Below are positions 56,011 through 64,000 of a stretch of 64,000 nt of DNA, piece after piece. Below the pieces are notes generated by a model, which ran no database searches, was not told the origin of the DNA, and worked only from the letters and a program-made list of their open reading frames with translations. The translations under genes were made by a program, and so were the position numbers. The first letter of the stretch is position 1. Each line of letters starts with the position of its first letter. This DNA is from Leptospira selangorensis (lineage in GTDB: Bacteria; Spirochaetota; Leptospiria; Leptospirales; Leptospiraceae), in contig NZ_RQES01000024.1 of the NCBI RefSeq assembly GCF_004769405.1, forward strand, positions 1 through 64,000. Direction: 5' to 3'.

Positions 56011-56947
56011 ATCCTGAATTGGTGATACCTTTCAGGATATTCATTTTTTTCTGAGCGAGTCTTCTTAACTCGGTCATCTCTTCCGTAAAATTTTGTAAGA
56101 TGGGATCCAGATGTATATGGTTCTCCATGGTCTGGACACTATCTCTTACATATTTTAGATCATCAAAATTAACTAACTTTCCACCCAGTATAAGTTTCCG
56201 CACAGTATCGAATTCATATTTTCTCAAATGGATACGAATTAAAAACTCAGCGGAAAATTTAGAAGTAAGTCTGGACCAAGGACTTTTTGGATTAAAAGAA
56301 ACTTCATTTGACGCAACTGCATCGGCCGCTCTTTTAAAACCTAAAGGAGAACCTCCTCCTCCGCCCAAAGAAGTGATCTCGTAATCCGGAATGTCTCTTG
56401 CAACTGCAACAGGAGTCCCATTTCTTTCCAATAACTCGGATAATAAATTCCTACGTCTATTATCATCGTAATCATTTGGGGCAGAGGTCAGAACTCTTTG
56501 GTATTCTTCCAACATCACTGCGATATTGATAAACCTTCCCAAAGGAGTATTATTATGTTCTTTTATCTTAGGAAATAACTCTCTAGTGATCTGGAAGGGA
56601 GATTTTCTTTTGTAATAGGTGGACTCGTAGGCCTTCTCCAATTTTTTTTCCGCAAAACCTTTCAGTTCGTTCACGATCTTTAGGTCGGCGTAAATATAAG
56701 CGTCCACTCCCTGGTCTTGGTCCCTGGAACTTTTGGACTGTTCCGGAAGAACGATCTTGATGATAAAAATATACTTAGCTTCCCGGAGCATTTCCAGGAC
56801 TTGGCGGATCTCATGCATGTCCCTGGAAAAGAATGCGATCATATCTTTCAAAAAAGAATCGGAAGAAGGGATCCGATTGTCTTCTTGCTGGTTGATCTTT
56901 TTGATCTCTTCCGCAAGTTCCAGGGCGATTTCCAGCTGAGTAGCCAT
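55997..56947 (-). CDS. hypothetical cytoplasmic protein
   Basis: 316 residues, helical and charged, no signal peptide or membrane segment. Notable stretches are FFSRDMHEIRQVLEMLREAKYIFIIKIVLPE, YKRKSPFQITRELFPKIKEHNN and HIHLDPILQNFTEEMTELRRLAQKK. I do not recognise a family. It overlaps the convergent membrane gene by 14 bases at the 3' ends. A role in regulation or phage-like structure is equally open. Confidence 0.65.
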   Translation of the reverse strand: MATQLEIALELAEEIKKINQQEDNRIPSSDSFLKDMIAFFSRDMHEIRQVLEMLREAKYIFIIKIVLPEQSKSSRDQDQGVDAYIYADLKIVNELKGFAEKKLEKAYESTYYKRKSPFQITRELFPKIKEHNNTPLGRFINIAVMLEEYQRVLTSAPNDYDDNRRRNLLSELLERNGTPVAVARDIPDYEITSLGGGGGSPLGFKRAADAVASNEVSFNPKSPWSRLTSKFSAEFLIRIHLRKYEFDTVRKLILGGKLVNFDDLKYVRDSVQTMENHIHLDPILQNFTEEMTELRRLAQKKMNILKGITNSGSIQS

Positions 56948-56996
56948 TGAAGGAATAAGATACTTCCGGGCTAGTTAGGAATCAAGATAGTTTTCC

Positions 56997-59504
56997 TCAT
57001 TCCGGACTGAGCTGGAAGCTCATTTTTCTCAATAAACGCAAAGGGTATACCGCGGAAATCCAGCCCAAGATAGGTGCAAAAATTAAAATTAGAATCGGGG
57101 TTTCCGGCAAAAAGGAGAAGGTGAGTGTCCAGCCGAACGCGTTCTTATTCACTACATAAAGAATAATGGGAGACATTATGAGAGAAGAGATGATCCCGAA
57201 GAATGCTCCGAATCCGGTCAGATAAACAGACTCGGTTTTCAGAATAATCCCAAGCTGGTCCTGGGAGGCGCCTAAATATTTGAGAAGTCCCAAGATCCTG
57301 CGCTTATCGTATAATGTGTGAACCAGAGAAGAAAGTAGAGAAATAACGGAGATCAGAATTGCAGTTGCTTTGAGAGAATCTAAAACTCTGAATACTTTAT
57401 TGATCTCATACAGATAAATTTCCCTAAGTTGAGCGGAATCGAGTAGGATCAAGTCTTTGTATTCAGGATCGGACTTCAGAAAATCCATAATTTTCTTTTT
57501 AGAATATTCTATTCCGGAAACATCTGAGTATTCTTTTTTTAAGAAAAGTTTAATAGAGTTCAAAGTTTTAAATTCGAAATTTTTTTCATAGGAACGTACA
57601 TCCATCATCACTGTTCCCTTTTCGGAGAAAAAATGTTCTTTGATTCCTTTGATATGAAAATTCTTTTTGCCGAAAGGAGTTTGAGCGACCAGAATATCTC
57701 CCACTTTCAGCTTTTTCAGATGGGCCATATTGGAAGAAATTAAAACATCCGTTTCTTCTTTGACTTCATTTTCTATTCTTTCCGGTTTGTCCCGATATAC
57801 TGAAAAATCATACGCGTGAATGATAAAATTTCCTTTATCGGTATCGAAGGAAGTATTCACTAAAAATCCGTCCAGATAAGAACTTAGGCCCAATTCTCTG
57901 ATCTTTTCAGGAAGATCTTTAGGAACTCCACCGTGGATCCCGGAATGGAAAAATCGATCATTGATGATCGTAAAATCGGAAGGATATTCCGAATCCACCC
58001 AGTCGTTCAGGGATTTTTTGTAACTATCGGTAAGAATTGTCAAACATAGGACGAGTGAAACCGCAAGCATCACGGTTGCCGCAGTTAAAGTATTCCTTCC
58101 CGGATTTTCTTTTAATTCTTCCAAACCAATTCTGAAAAAAGGAAAACTTTTATCACTTCTATCCAGGATTTTAGAAACACCGGAACTGAATAAGGAAAGT
58201 AAATATGGAAAAGCGAATGTGATCCCGATTGTCACACCACCCACACCCAATAGACCGGGAAGAGGAAGTTTCCAAGGAGAGGGAAGATTAGAAATTCCTA
58301 AAGAAGCAAAAAATATGATCCCACCATAGATCGCAAGTCTTGAGTTCGGGATTTTTCTTTTTTCTTTTTCGGAATCTCTAAGTATAGAAAGGGGCGGGAC
58401 CTTTCCCGCACGTATCGCAGGATATACCGAAGAAATGACTGAACCCAAGATCCCAAGTCCCGCAGCCAGACCTAAATCAGAAAGAGAAATGGAACTATAG
58501 GTAGATAATAAGTTTTTATCCACAAGGCCCGATTCGGGACGGAAAAAATCTAAACCGGAAAAGAATATACCGAATACAATCCCTAAAACGGTTCCTATAC
58601 TTCCTAGCAGAACTGATTGGCTTAAAAAAAGAAAAATAGAAGATTTTACATCTAATCCTAATGTTCTTAAAATCCCCAGTTCTCTTTCTCTACTCAAATA
58701 CAAACCTGTCATAGTATTAGAAACCATGAAGAATGCGATCAATAAGGATATAAAAGAAATGATCAGAAGATTTAACTGAAAAGAACGAAGTGCATTTGCG
58801 GACTTTTCTTGTATCTCTTCAGAAGTTTCTATTTTGGCATTTGATCCTAAAATCCTTTGTAAACTTTCCTTTGTTTGAGAAAGGTCCGATCCGGAAGATT
58901 TTAGAAGAAGATAGTCCGCTCCGTTTATACTATCTAACTTTTCTTGGATCAAAGAAATATCTTCAATGATCAGAAAACCACCTTCCATATCTACCGAGAT
59001 ATAATCCTTAAACTCCCAGTTTTTTCCATTGAGCAAAAGGGAGAAAGGCCGGCCTTTGAATTTTTCAGCCAGTGATTTGGATACATACGTTTTTTCTAAT
59101 GGACCGGAAGATTCTGAACCTGTGTCTTCCTTCAAAGGGATTCCCAAATATTCTTTGGTCAAATCCATCCCCATATACAAAACTCTTAGATTATCAGAGG
59201 AAATTCCTTCCTGTTGTATTCTGGGTCTGACTGCAGAAATATTTCTTAGATCTGGATGAGACTGTATTTTAGAAAGGATCTCCCATTCTAAACTTTGTCC
59301 TGGCCTACTCGGAGAAATTTTTAGATTAAAATCCCCCTTTAAATATCCCATGGAAAAATCTATTAGAGACCTTTCCGCCTTGTTTGCATTACTTGTAGTG
59401 GATAAAAAAAGGCCCACACCCAAGGAAATTCCTAAAAGTGCGAATATGAATCTGGGAAGATGAGTTTTAAAATATTCGTATAGGAATAGGAAGTATAAAT
59501 TCAT
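56997..59504 (-). CDS. ABC transporter permease, FtsX/LolE-like
   Basis: 835 residues, twice the size of a single FtsX unit: N-terminal helix, a periplasmic MacB-type domain (about 40-230), three helices (about 240-370), a connecting region, a second helix, a second periplasmic domain (about 500-690) and three terminal helices. Typical stretches are [36 protein letters not shown] and [15 protein letters not shown] ends. This is the two-module design of long FtsX permeases that move lipids or lipoproteins. It overlaps the ATPase stop (ATGA), so the pair forms one exporter. Confidence 0.87.
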   Translation of the reverse strand: MNLYFLFLYEYFKTHLPRFIFALLGISLGVGLFLSTTSNANKAERSLIDFSMGYLKGDFNLKISPSRPGQSLEWEILSKIQSHPDLRNISAVRPRIQQEGISSDNLRVLYMGMDLTKEYLGIPLKEDTGSESSGPLEKTYVSKSLAEKFKGRPFSLLLNGKNWEFKDYISVDMEGGFLIIEDISLIQEKLDSINGADYLLLKSSGSDLSQTKESLQRILGSNAKIETSEEIQEKSANALRSFQLNLLIISFISLLIAFFMVSNTMTGLYLSRERELGILRTLGLDVKSSIFLFLSQSVLLGSIGTVLGIVFGIFFSGLDFFRPESGLVDKNLLSTYSSISLSDLGLAAGLGILGSVISSVYPAIRAGKVPPLSILRDSEKEKRKIPNSRLAIYGGIIFFASLGISNLPSPWKLPLPGLLGVGGVTIGITFAFPYLLSLFSSGVSKILDRSDKSFPFFRIGLEELKENPGRNTLTAATVMLAVSLVLCLTILTDSYKKSLNDWVDSEYPSDFTIINDRFFHSGIHGGVPKDLPEKIRELGLSSYLDGFLVNTSFDTDKGNFIIHAYDFSVYRDKPERIENEVKEETDVLISSNMAHLKKLKVGDILVAQTPFGKKNFHIKGIKEHFFSEKGTVMMDVRSYEKNFEFKTLNSIKLFLKKEYSDVSGIEYSKKKIMDFLKSDPEYKDLILLDSAQLREIYLYEINKVFRVLDSLKATAILISVISLLSSLVHTLYDKRRILGLLKYLGASQDQLGIILKTESVYLTGFGAFFGIISSLIMSPIILYVVNKNAFGWTLTFSFLPETPILILIFAPILGWISAVYPLRLLRKMSFQLSPE

Positions 59505-60208
59505 GCTAGACCTAAAGCAGGATTTTGTTCCGGTAAGATGAGCCCATCCTTCATCTTAAGTCGGACTTTTCCTTTTTCTCCGATCTCTCTATCATGAGTT
59601 ACTATGAATAAGGAAAACTTTTCCTTCTCTTGTAGTTCTAAAAGAAGTTCTAAAATTTTATGAGCGTGGTATGTATCTAAATTTCCTGTAGGTTCATCCG
59701 CCAAAACGATACTTGGACGTTTTGCAAGCGCTCTTGCGATCGCAACTCTCTGTTGTTCTCCACCGGAAAGTTCATCCGGTTTATGTTTGAATCTGTGAGT
59801 GAGATCAACCTTCTCTAATGCTTCTTTAGCAATCTCTCTTGCCTTTGATTTTCCCAAACCTGAAATATAAAGAGGCAAGGCCACGTTTTCTAAAGCGCTT
59901 AAATAAGGAAGAAGATGAAAGAATTGAAAGATGATCCCAGTTTCGTTCCTACGATATTCAGTGAGTTCTTGTTCAGTAAAATTGCTTAGGTTCTTACCGC
60001 CGATCCAAACTTCTCCCGAATCCGCTTGGTCAATCCCGGAGAGAATATTCAAAAATGTGGATTTGCCCGAACCGGAAGGACCCATCAAGGTTAGAAAAGT
60101 ATCTGCAACCTCTAGGTTGATCCCTTTTAGGACTGGAACGTTTTGTTTTCCATTTATATAGGACTTGGTTAGATTTCGGATTAAGATCTTGTTTGTCGGA
60201 TTCGACAT
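59501..60208 (-). CDS. ABC exporter ATP-binding protein, LolD/MacB type
   Basis: About 235 residues from the ATG at 60208 with AGG 5 bases upstream; an ATG at 60223 is less well placed. Walker [10 protein letters not shown], signature LSGGEQQR, Walker [14 protein letters not shown] and H-loop [12 protein letters not shown] are all present. The Q-loop [22 protein letters not shown] is typical of the LolD/FtsE/MacB branch. It powers the FtsX-like permease encoded downstream, whose start overlaps its stop. Confidence 0.92.
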   Translation of the reverse strand: MSNPTNKILIRNLTKSYINGKQNVPVLKGINLEVADTFLTLMGPSGSGKSTFLNILSGIDQADSGEVWIGGKNLSNFTEQELTEYRRNETGIIFQFFHLLPYLSALENVALPLYISGLGKSKAREIAKEALEKVDLTHRFKHKPDELSGGEQQRVAIARALAKRPSIVLADEPTGNLDTYHAHKILELLLELQEKEKFSLFIVTHDREIGEKGKVRLKMKDGLILPEQNPALGLA

Positions 60209-60262
60209 GATCCTATTTTGCATTCTCTAGGAGGGGACGCAAGGAAAAGAAGGGTGTAAGAG

Positions 60263-60385
60263 ATGCAAAGCCACGGAGAGGGAAGTGTGGGTTTGTTAAA
60301 AAATATAATAGTTATATAGATTTAAAATAAGTTTGGAGACAAAGTAGTCTCCGGAGAACCCCTCTGCGTCTCCGCGACTCTGCAT
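60263..60385. repeat. inverted repeat of the CGCGGAGA family, second copy
   Basis: ATGCAAAGCCACGGAGA (60263-60279) and TCTCCGCGACTCTGCAT (60369-60385) pair at 14 of 17 positions. Between them is a small hairpin GGAGAC/GTCTCC (60335-60352). The arms resemble the repeat at 22201-22276. It lies between the SpoIID and ABC ATPase genes. Confidence 0.5.
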
Positions 60386-60419
60386 GACCAAATCTTTGAG
60401 TCTTTTTAAACTCTGCGAC

Positions 60420-61541
60420 TTACCTAGTAATCCTAGCGAATTCAATTCCTTGGTAATAATGACGGATGATTTCTGCGTAGGTAAAATTCTGCTTCGCCAT
60501 ACCGAAACTTCCCCATTGGCTTAAGCCCACTCCGTGGCCCGCGCCCATACCCTTGATCAAAAATCCTTCACTTTCTCTTTTGATACCGAAACGAAGGGAT
60601 TTTACGGAAGTTCCAAGTAAACTGCGGAATTCTTTTCCTTTAATTTTAGAAGTTCCTTGTTTACCAATTACTTCTAAAAGATCCACTCTACCGGAAGGAG
60701 TTCTGGAAAGAACTTGGACGGATTGGATAGAACCTACACCTAAAGAAGAAAGAGTTTGGTCCATTTTATCTTGGTTTAAAATTTCCTTCCAAACGAAATT
60801 ATCACCGGCTTCATCGAATCTGGAGGCGACGGATTCTAAGTAAGGAAGTCTTTTTCCACCCCAAACTTGGTCCGGAGTTTCCGTTCTTCCTCCACTATTG
60901 GAATGAAAGAACATATGGATAGGATCATCTTCATAAACTGCAAGAACACCTTCCGTATCACGAACTGCTTGTGTGGTTCTTGGATTTTCTTTCGCCATAC
61001 CGGAGTAAGCTTGTGAATTTACAGTGGATTCCACATCGTAAGCGGTATCTTTTTTATTTAAGATCTCTCTGATTGCGTAAGTTCTGGAACAGATCGCTTG
61101 CGCTTTTAAAGCTTCGGTTGGCCAGCCGGCAGGAACTTCAGAAGGAACAACAGAATACAAATATTCTTCTAACGAAACTCTGTTGATGAGTAGAACGTTT
61201 CCATTCTTATCAGGCTGGAGTAAAATTTCTCCCCTGAACTTTCTTCCTTTATATTCTAAACCGGGATTGTCCGCTACGAAACGGATTGGAGCTTTCAATT
61301 TTTTAGCATCCAAAGAAATCATATCATATGCACGTTTGATCAGAAGATCATTCACATCATATACGAAAATTACTCCATCCGCTTTGATCATCAGATCGGA
61401 TTCGGCCTTTCCTAAGAAAACTCTGATCTTTTCGGAAGTTTTGAGAGCATTCGGAGCATTCCAAGGACGGATGATGACGGTATTACAGCCCCAAACCGCC
61501 AAAATTAAGAATGATAGAATGATAATAGAAAGTCGTTTCAT
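60420..61541 (-). CDS. SpoIID/LytB-domain lipoprotein
   Basis: About 373 residues from the ATG at 61541 (AGG 5 bases upstream). Lipoprotein signal: [16 protein letters not shown] (Cys19). The SpoIID domain shows [56 protein letters not shown] and the ending [19 protein letters not shown]. Members bind or cleave peptidoglycan stem-stripped glycan; in Leptospira there is no sporulation, so a cell-wall remodelling role is likely. No neighbour is clearly linked. Confidence 0.9.
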   Translation of the reverse strand: MKRLSIIILSFLILAVWGCNTVIIRPWNAPNALKTSEKIRVFLGKAESDLMIKADGVIFVYDVNDLLIKRAYDMISLDAKKLKAPIRFVADNPGLEYKGRKFRGEILLQPDKNGNVLLINRVSLEEYLYSVVPSEVPAGWPTEALKAQAICSRTYAIREILNKKDTAYDVESTVNSQAYSGMAKENPRTTQAVRDTEGVLAVYEDDPIHMFFHSNSGGRTETPDQVWGGKRLPYLESVASRFDEAGDNFVWKEILNQDKMDQTLSSLGVGSIQSVQVLSRTPSGRVDLLEVIGKQGTSKIKGKEFRSLLGTSVKSLRFGIKRESEGFLIKGMGAGHGVGLSQWGSFGMAKQNFTYAEIIRHYYQGIEFARITR

Positions 61542-61601
61542 GGGCACCTGTCGGTTTCGTATACCTTTGGTACTTACTATCGAAAAAAAATCGGATTCCC
61601 T

Positions 61602-62945
61602 TCAGCGATTTTTAGGGGAGAAGATGGATACTGCTTCCAAATGAGGAGTCTGTGGGAATGGATCGCAGAGTAGGAACTCCTCCATTTGGTAGGATTCTTC
61701 TAAAATGCGGGCGTCTCTTAAGAGATTTTCAGGATTACAGGAAATATAGATCAGCTGAGAAACAGGGTTAGAATTTAAGAAGGCGCATAATTCGGGAGAA
61801 AGACCGCTTCTGGGAGGATCTGCTATCACCACGGAATCCTTCCAAGGAAGATTCGCGGAGTTCATTTTCTCCAGGCCTTTTTTGTGGAATAGGTCAAATG
61901 CAAGAAATTCTATCTTTTTGTCCGGAAATACTTCCTGAAGGAACTCCTCGCCTGCTGATACGGAAGAAGATACAATATCGATCCCCAGGATACGAGAGAA
62001 TTTTTCTCCGAATAGAATGGAGAAAAATCCACTTCCGCAGAAAAGGTCCGCAAGATTTTCCGCGGGTTTGATCTTAGATTTAATAAATTCTAAAATTTTA
62101 ATGAACTCTCTAGGGTTCGGTTGGAAGAACCCATCAAAAGGGATTTTGAATTTTTTACCCCAAATCTCCTCTATTAGATAAACATTTCCTCTGATAGCAA
62201 TCGCTTCTCCCGAGGCGGAAATTTCCCCTTTTTTGCGGTTAAAACAGAAGACTATATTTTTAGCGCCCAAAATCTCTTTCGCTTTTTCAGCCACCTGATT
62301 CATAAGATCTTCATTCTTGAAATCTTCCGTGAATGTTAGGATACTCATTGAGTCATCATTGAAAACAGATTTGCGAAGAGTGAAATATTTAAGATAACCT
62401 GTTTCTTTTTTGCGATCGTATTCTAATTCAGGAAAACATTCCAAAAGTTTTTGGAATAATGGCATTTCAGAATTTGCCCAGTCCGATTGGATAGAACAGT
62501 TCCCTATTGGAACAATCCTTCTGAAATTTCCCGACATTCTTAATCCGACGACTCGCCCGGGAAAAACCGCAAAGTCCATACGGTTTCGATAAGAGTAAGA
62601 AGACTCAGCAGGAGATGTACCTTTATTAATCGGATTGAAATTTTCTAATCCTTTTAAGATCGGTTCGGATGTTAATTTAAATTGGTCAGGGTAGGGCAGA
62701 TGTTGACCGGAACAACCGCCACATTCTCCAAAACTAGGGCATTGAGGAGAAGAAGTTCTTTTTTCTAAATGAGTAGGATTCCATTTATAGAAAACTTTTC
62801 TTTTCCCGAATTTGTATACTTCGTATACGTCTCCCGGAAGAGAATAAGGGATTTCTATTTTTCTTTTTCCTAATGTACCTTCTCCTCTTAGATTGGGTAG
62901 AAGGTTTTCAATTTCTAAAACTCCGAAAGGTTCCTGATCAAACAT
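61602..62945 (-). CDS. RlmD/TrmA-type RNA m5U methyltransferase
   Basis: 447 residues. N-terminal TRAM-like part, then an iron-sulfur motif Cys69-x5-Cys75-x2-Cys78 (CPSFGECGGCSGQH) with the fourth ligand at Cys150 (PIGNCSIQ). The SAM-binding region is LADLFCGSGFFSILFGEKF, then VIADPPRSGLSP and the catalytic YISCNPENLLRDARIL. It methylates uridine C5 in 23S rRNA or tRNA; which site cannot be told. It follows a small hypothetical gene by 3 bases. Confidence 0.92.
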   Translation of the reverse strand: MFDQEPFGVLEIENLLPNLRGEGTLGKRKIEIPYSLPGDVYEVYKFGKRKVFYKWNPTHLEKRTSSPQCPSFGECGGCSGQHLPYPDQFKLTSEPILKGLENFNPINKGTSPAESSYSYRNRMDFAVFPGRVVGLRMSGNFRRIVPIGNCSIQSDWANSEMPLFQKLLECFPELEYDRKKETGYLKYFTLRKSVFNDDSMSILTFTEDFKNEDLMNQVAEKAKEILGAKNIVFCFNRKKGEISASGEAIAIRGNVYLIEEIWGKKFKIPFDGFFQPNPREFIKILEFIKSKIKPAENLADLFCGSGFFSILFGEKFSRILGIDIVSSSVSAGEEFLQEVFPDKKIEFLAFDLFHKKGLEKMNSANLPWKDSVVIADPPRSGLSPELCAFLNSNPVSQLIYISCNPENLLRDARILEESYQMEEFLLCDPFPQTPHLEAVSIFSPKNR

Positions 62946-62948
62946 GAA

Positions 62949-63392
62949 TTAAGGACGAATGTCTATATTCTCCAAGCCTTGGTTGGTAAATATCTCTTCG
63001 TATTTGCTGATATAAGGAGCTTCTTTTTCGATCCTTTCTTCGATTGCCATAGAAGCCACACCGGTTTCTCCATACTCTTGGAGAAAATCTCTTCTTGCCA
63101 TTCTATGGATCAGTTCATCCCAGAATAATTCATTATCGTAATCCGAGATGATATCGAATATATCGGTTTGGTCTTCGAATTTGCGAGTGGGGAAGTAGAC
63201 ATTATCCGCTGCATCGTAGTCCACGAATTCCTGCTTCCCAAAATCTTTTGCAAAGGAAAGTATGTATTGCTCGAGTTCTGCGTAGGAATTTAATTCCTCG
63301 TCACCTTCATTAAAAGCATTGATCATCCAACTGGAGATCGCGGTGGATTTTAGTAAGGTTTCGTACTGCTCGGGTGTGAACTCAATTTTCAT
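62949..63392 (-). CDS. hypothetical cytoplasmic protein
   Basis: 147 residues from the ATG at 63392 (GAGG 8 bases upstream); a longer frame adds only nine residues. Acidic and helical: MKIEFTPEQYETLLKST, then LNSYAELEQYILSFAKDFG and FWDELIHRMARRDFLQEYGE. No signal or motif. I do not recognise the family. Its start codon overlaps that of the divergent gene (CATG), so the two cannot be well expressed at once. Followed by the RNA methyltransferase gene. Confidence 0.7.
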   Translation of the reverse strand: MKIEFTPEQYETLLKSTAISSWMINAFNEGDEELNSYAELEQYILSFAKDFGKQEFVDYDAADNVYFPTRKFEDQTDIFDIISDYDNELFWDELIHRMARRDFLQEYGETGVASMAIEERIEKEAPYISKYEEIFTNQGLENIDIRP

Positions 63393-63930
63393 GAAAAATC
63401 CTCGAATTAAGGTCAATTTTAACCGGAGAGCCCAAGGAGCTACCAGATTTTTTCAAGGTATCATCCACTTTAGAACCTTCTTACTTTCGATTTGTCTGGT
63501 TTCAGGCTTAACTTTTTGCGCAAGCACTCAAAGGTTCGACCAACTTAAAAAAGTACAAGAAGACAAAGCCCTCTTATATGTGCTTAGACCACAGAGACAG
63601 GCGCAGTCTTTTTTCTCCTTTTCTATAGAATTATATAAATATCCGGGAGCTTTTAAAGAAGGCGGTCGCAGTTTATTCCGAAACTTCGGATTGGATTCGG
63701 GAGAATATAAAACCTTGGAATTATCTCCGGGAGTTTATTCGCTGAAATGTAGAGACTTCGAAAAAGTATTTTTTGCAAAAGAAGGTAAGATTACCTTCTT
63801 ATCAATCGATCTTTATAATACCGGGAACTTCTCCTTGCCTGAACTATTCATCCAAGAATCCAATCAAGAAGACGCGTTAAGATCCTTATTAGAAGGTAAA
63901 AGAATGTATTGGATCCCTAAAGAAAACTAA
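63391..63930 (+). CDS. putative exported lipoprotein, hypothetical
   Basis: About 179 residues from the ATG at 63391, an uncertain start; an AAGGAG near 63434 suggests a later non-ATG start is possible. The signal HFRTFLLSICLVSGLTFC with lipidation near Cys43 argues for an exported product, but the 25 residues before it would be an unusually long leader. The mature part is short and beta-rich (ALLYVLRPQRQAQSFFSFSIELYKYPGAFKEGG). No family recognised. Confidence 0.55.
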   Translation: MKNPRIKVNFNRRAQGATRFFQGIIHFRTFLLSICLVSGLTFCASTQRFDQLKKVQEDKALLYVLRPQRQAQSFFSFSIELYKYPGAFKEGGRSLFRNFGLDSGEYKTLELSPGVYSLKCRDFEKVFFAKEGKITFLSIDLYNTGNFSLPELFIQESNQEDALRSLLEGKRMYWIPKEN

Positions 63931-64000
63931 GGAGTCCAATGAGAGATCAGTTCTTCCAGAAATTTTAGGAAATTTTTTGCCCCTTTAGACCTTCCCATTT
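63927..64000 (-). CDS. C-terminal end of a gene running off the window (partial)
   Basis: An open minus-strand frame enters from the right edge and stops at 63927-63929 (TAG). The visible end reads GAKNFLKFLEELISHWTP, helical and plausible as a C-terminus. It overlaps the last three bases of the plus-strand gene's stop. No function can be inferred. Confidence 0.35.
   Translation of the reverse strand, partial: MGRSKGAKNFLKFLEELISHWTP

Noticed and set aside
1..64000. CRISPR arrays, tRNA and rRNA genes
   Set aside because: No regularly spaced direct repeats, no tRNA T-loop/anticodon pattern and no rRNA-like stretch was found on reading.

Overview
The window is chromosomal DNA from a spirochaete, almost certainly a Leptospira species. 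The evidence is many short lipoproteins with relaxed spirochaetal lipoboxes, an imelysin-family lipoprotein next to a FecA-type receptor (the LruB/FecA arrangement of leptospires), a MlaC/HpnM plus HpnN-like pair, and several Leptospira-type conserved hypotheticals. Species was not determined; base composition looks moderately AT-rich, which suggests an intermediate or saprophytic species, but that is inference. No rRNA, tRNA, CRISPR array or complete insertion sequence was seen.

Layout. 1-484 is a non-coding block of short repeats and hairpins. 485-7427 holds a thioredoxin-reductase-like flavoprotein divergent from a LysR regulator, a TauD/TfdA-type oxygenase, a single-chain biotin-dependent acyl-CoA carboxylase and a small exported protein. 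7498-11454 is the sulfate import operon sbp-cysT-cysW-cysA, with a good promoter and a palindromic operator candidate. 11639-18368 carries a 7TM-DISM/SpoIIE phosphatase, an overlooked 44-residue gene, a large GT-C-like membrane protein, a DUF445 protein and two small exported proteins. 18491-22129 holds pirin, a leaderless HtrA-type protease, an ABM monooxygenase, a nitronate monooxygenase and a DUF1145 protein. 22284-26418 is an envelope lipid-trafficking operon (HpnM/MlaC-like, HpnN-like RND, lipoprotein). 26539-35517 holds housekeeping and lipid enzymes (Het-C/phospholipase-C-like protein, TIGR04282 transferase, SRPBCC, PhyH, sterol desaturase, saccharopine-dehydrogenase-like reductase) mixed with Leptospira lipoproteins.

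35518-40250 is an accessory island: four AT-rich minus-strand genes separated by GC-rich spacers. Two of the spacers resemble integron attC sites. The two large genes encode an NdpA-like (NA37) nucleoid-associated protein and a 743-residue protein ending in a zinc ribbon and a PD-(D/E)xK-type nuclease domain. This is the best candidate here for an undescribed, possibly anti-phage, system.

40362-53358 carries two neighbouring copies of the predicted ATP-grasp / alpha-E / transglutaminase peptide-modification system: one split, with a giant transglutaminase-DUF2126 protein, and one with ATP-grasp and alpha-E fused. They bracket an imelysin lipoprotein and a FecA-type TonB-dependent receptor. 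53469-64000 returns to core genes: an acyl-CoA desaturase, pyrE, an FtsX/LolD-type ABC exporter, SpoIID, an RlmD/TrmA-type RNA methyltransferase and hypotheticals.

Start codons were moved inward from the longest open frame wherever a Shine-Dalgarno sequence, a signal peptide or a stop-start overlap favoured an internal start; each case is stated.
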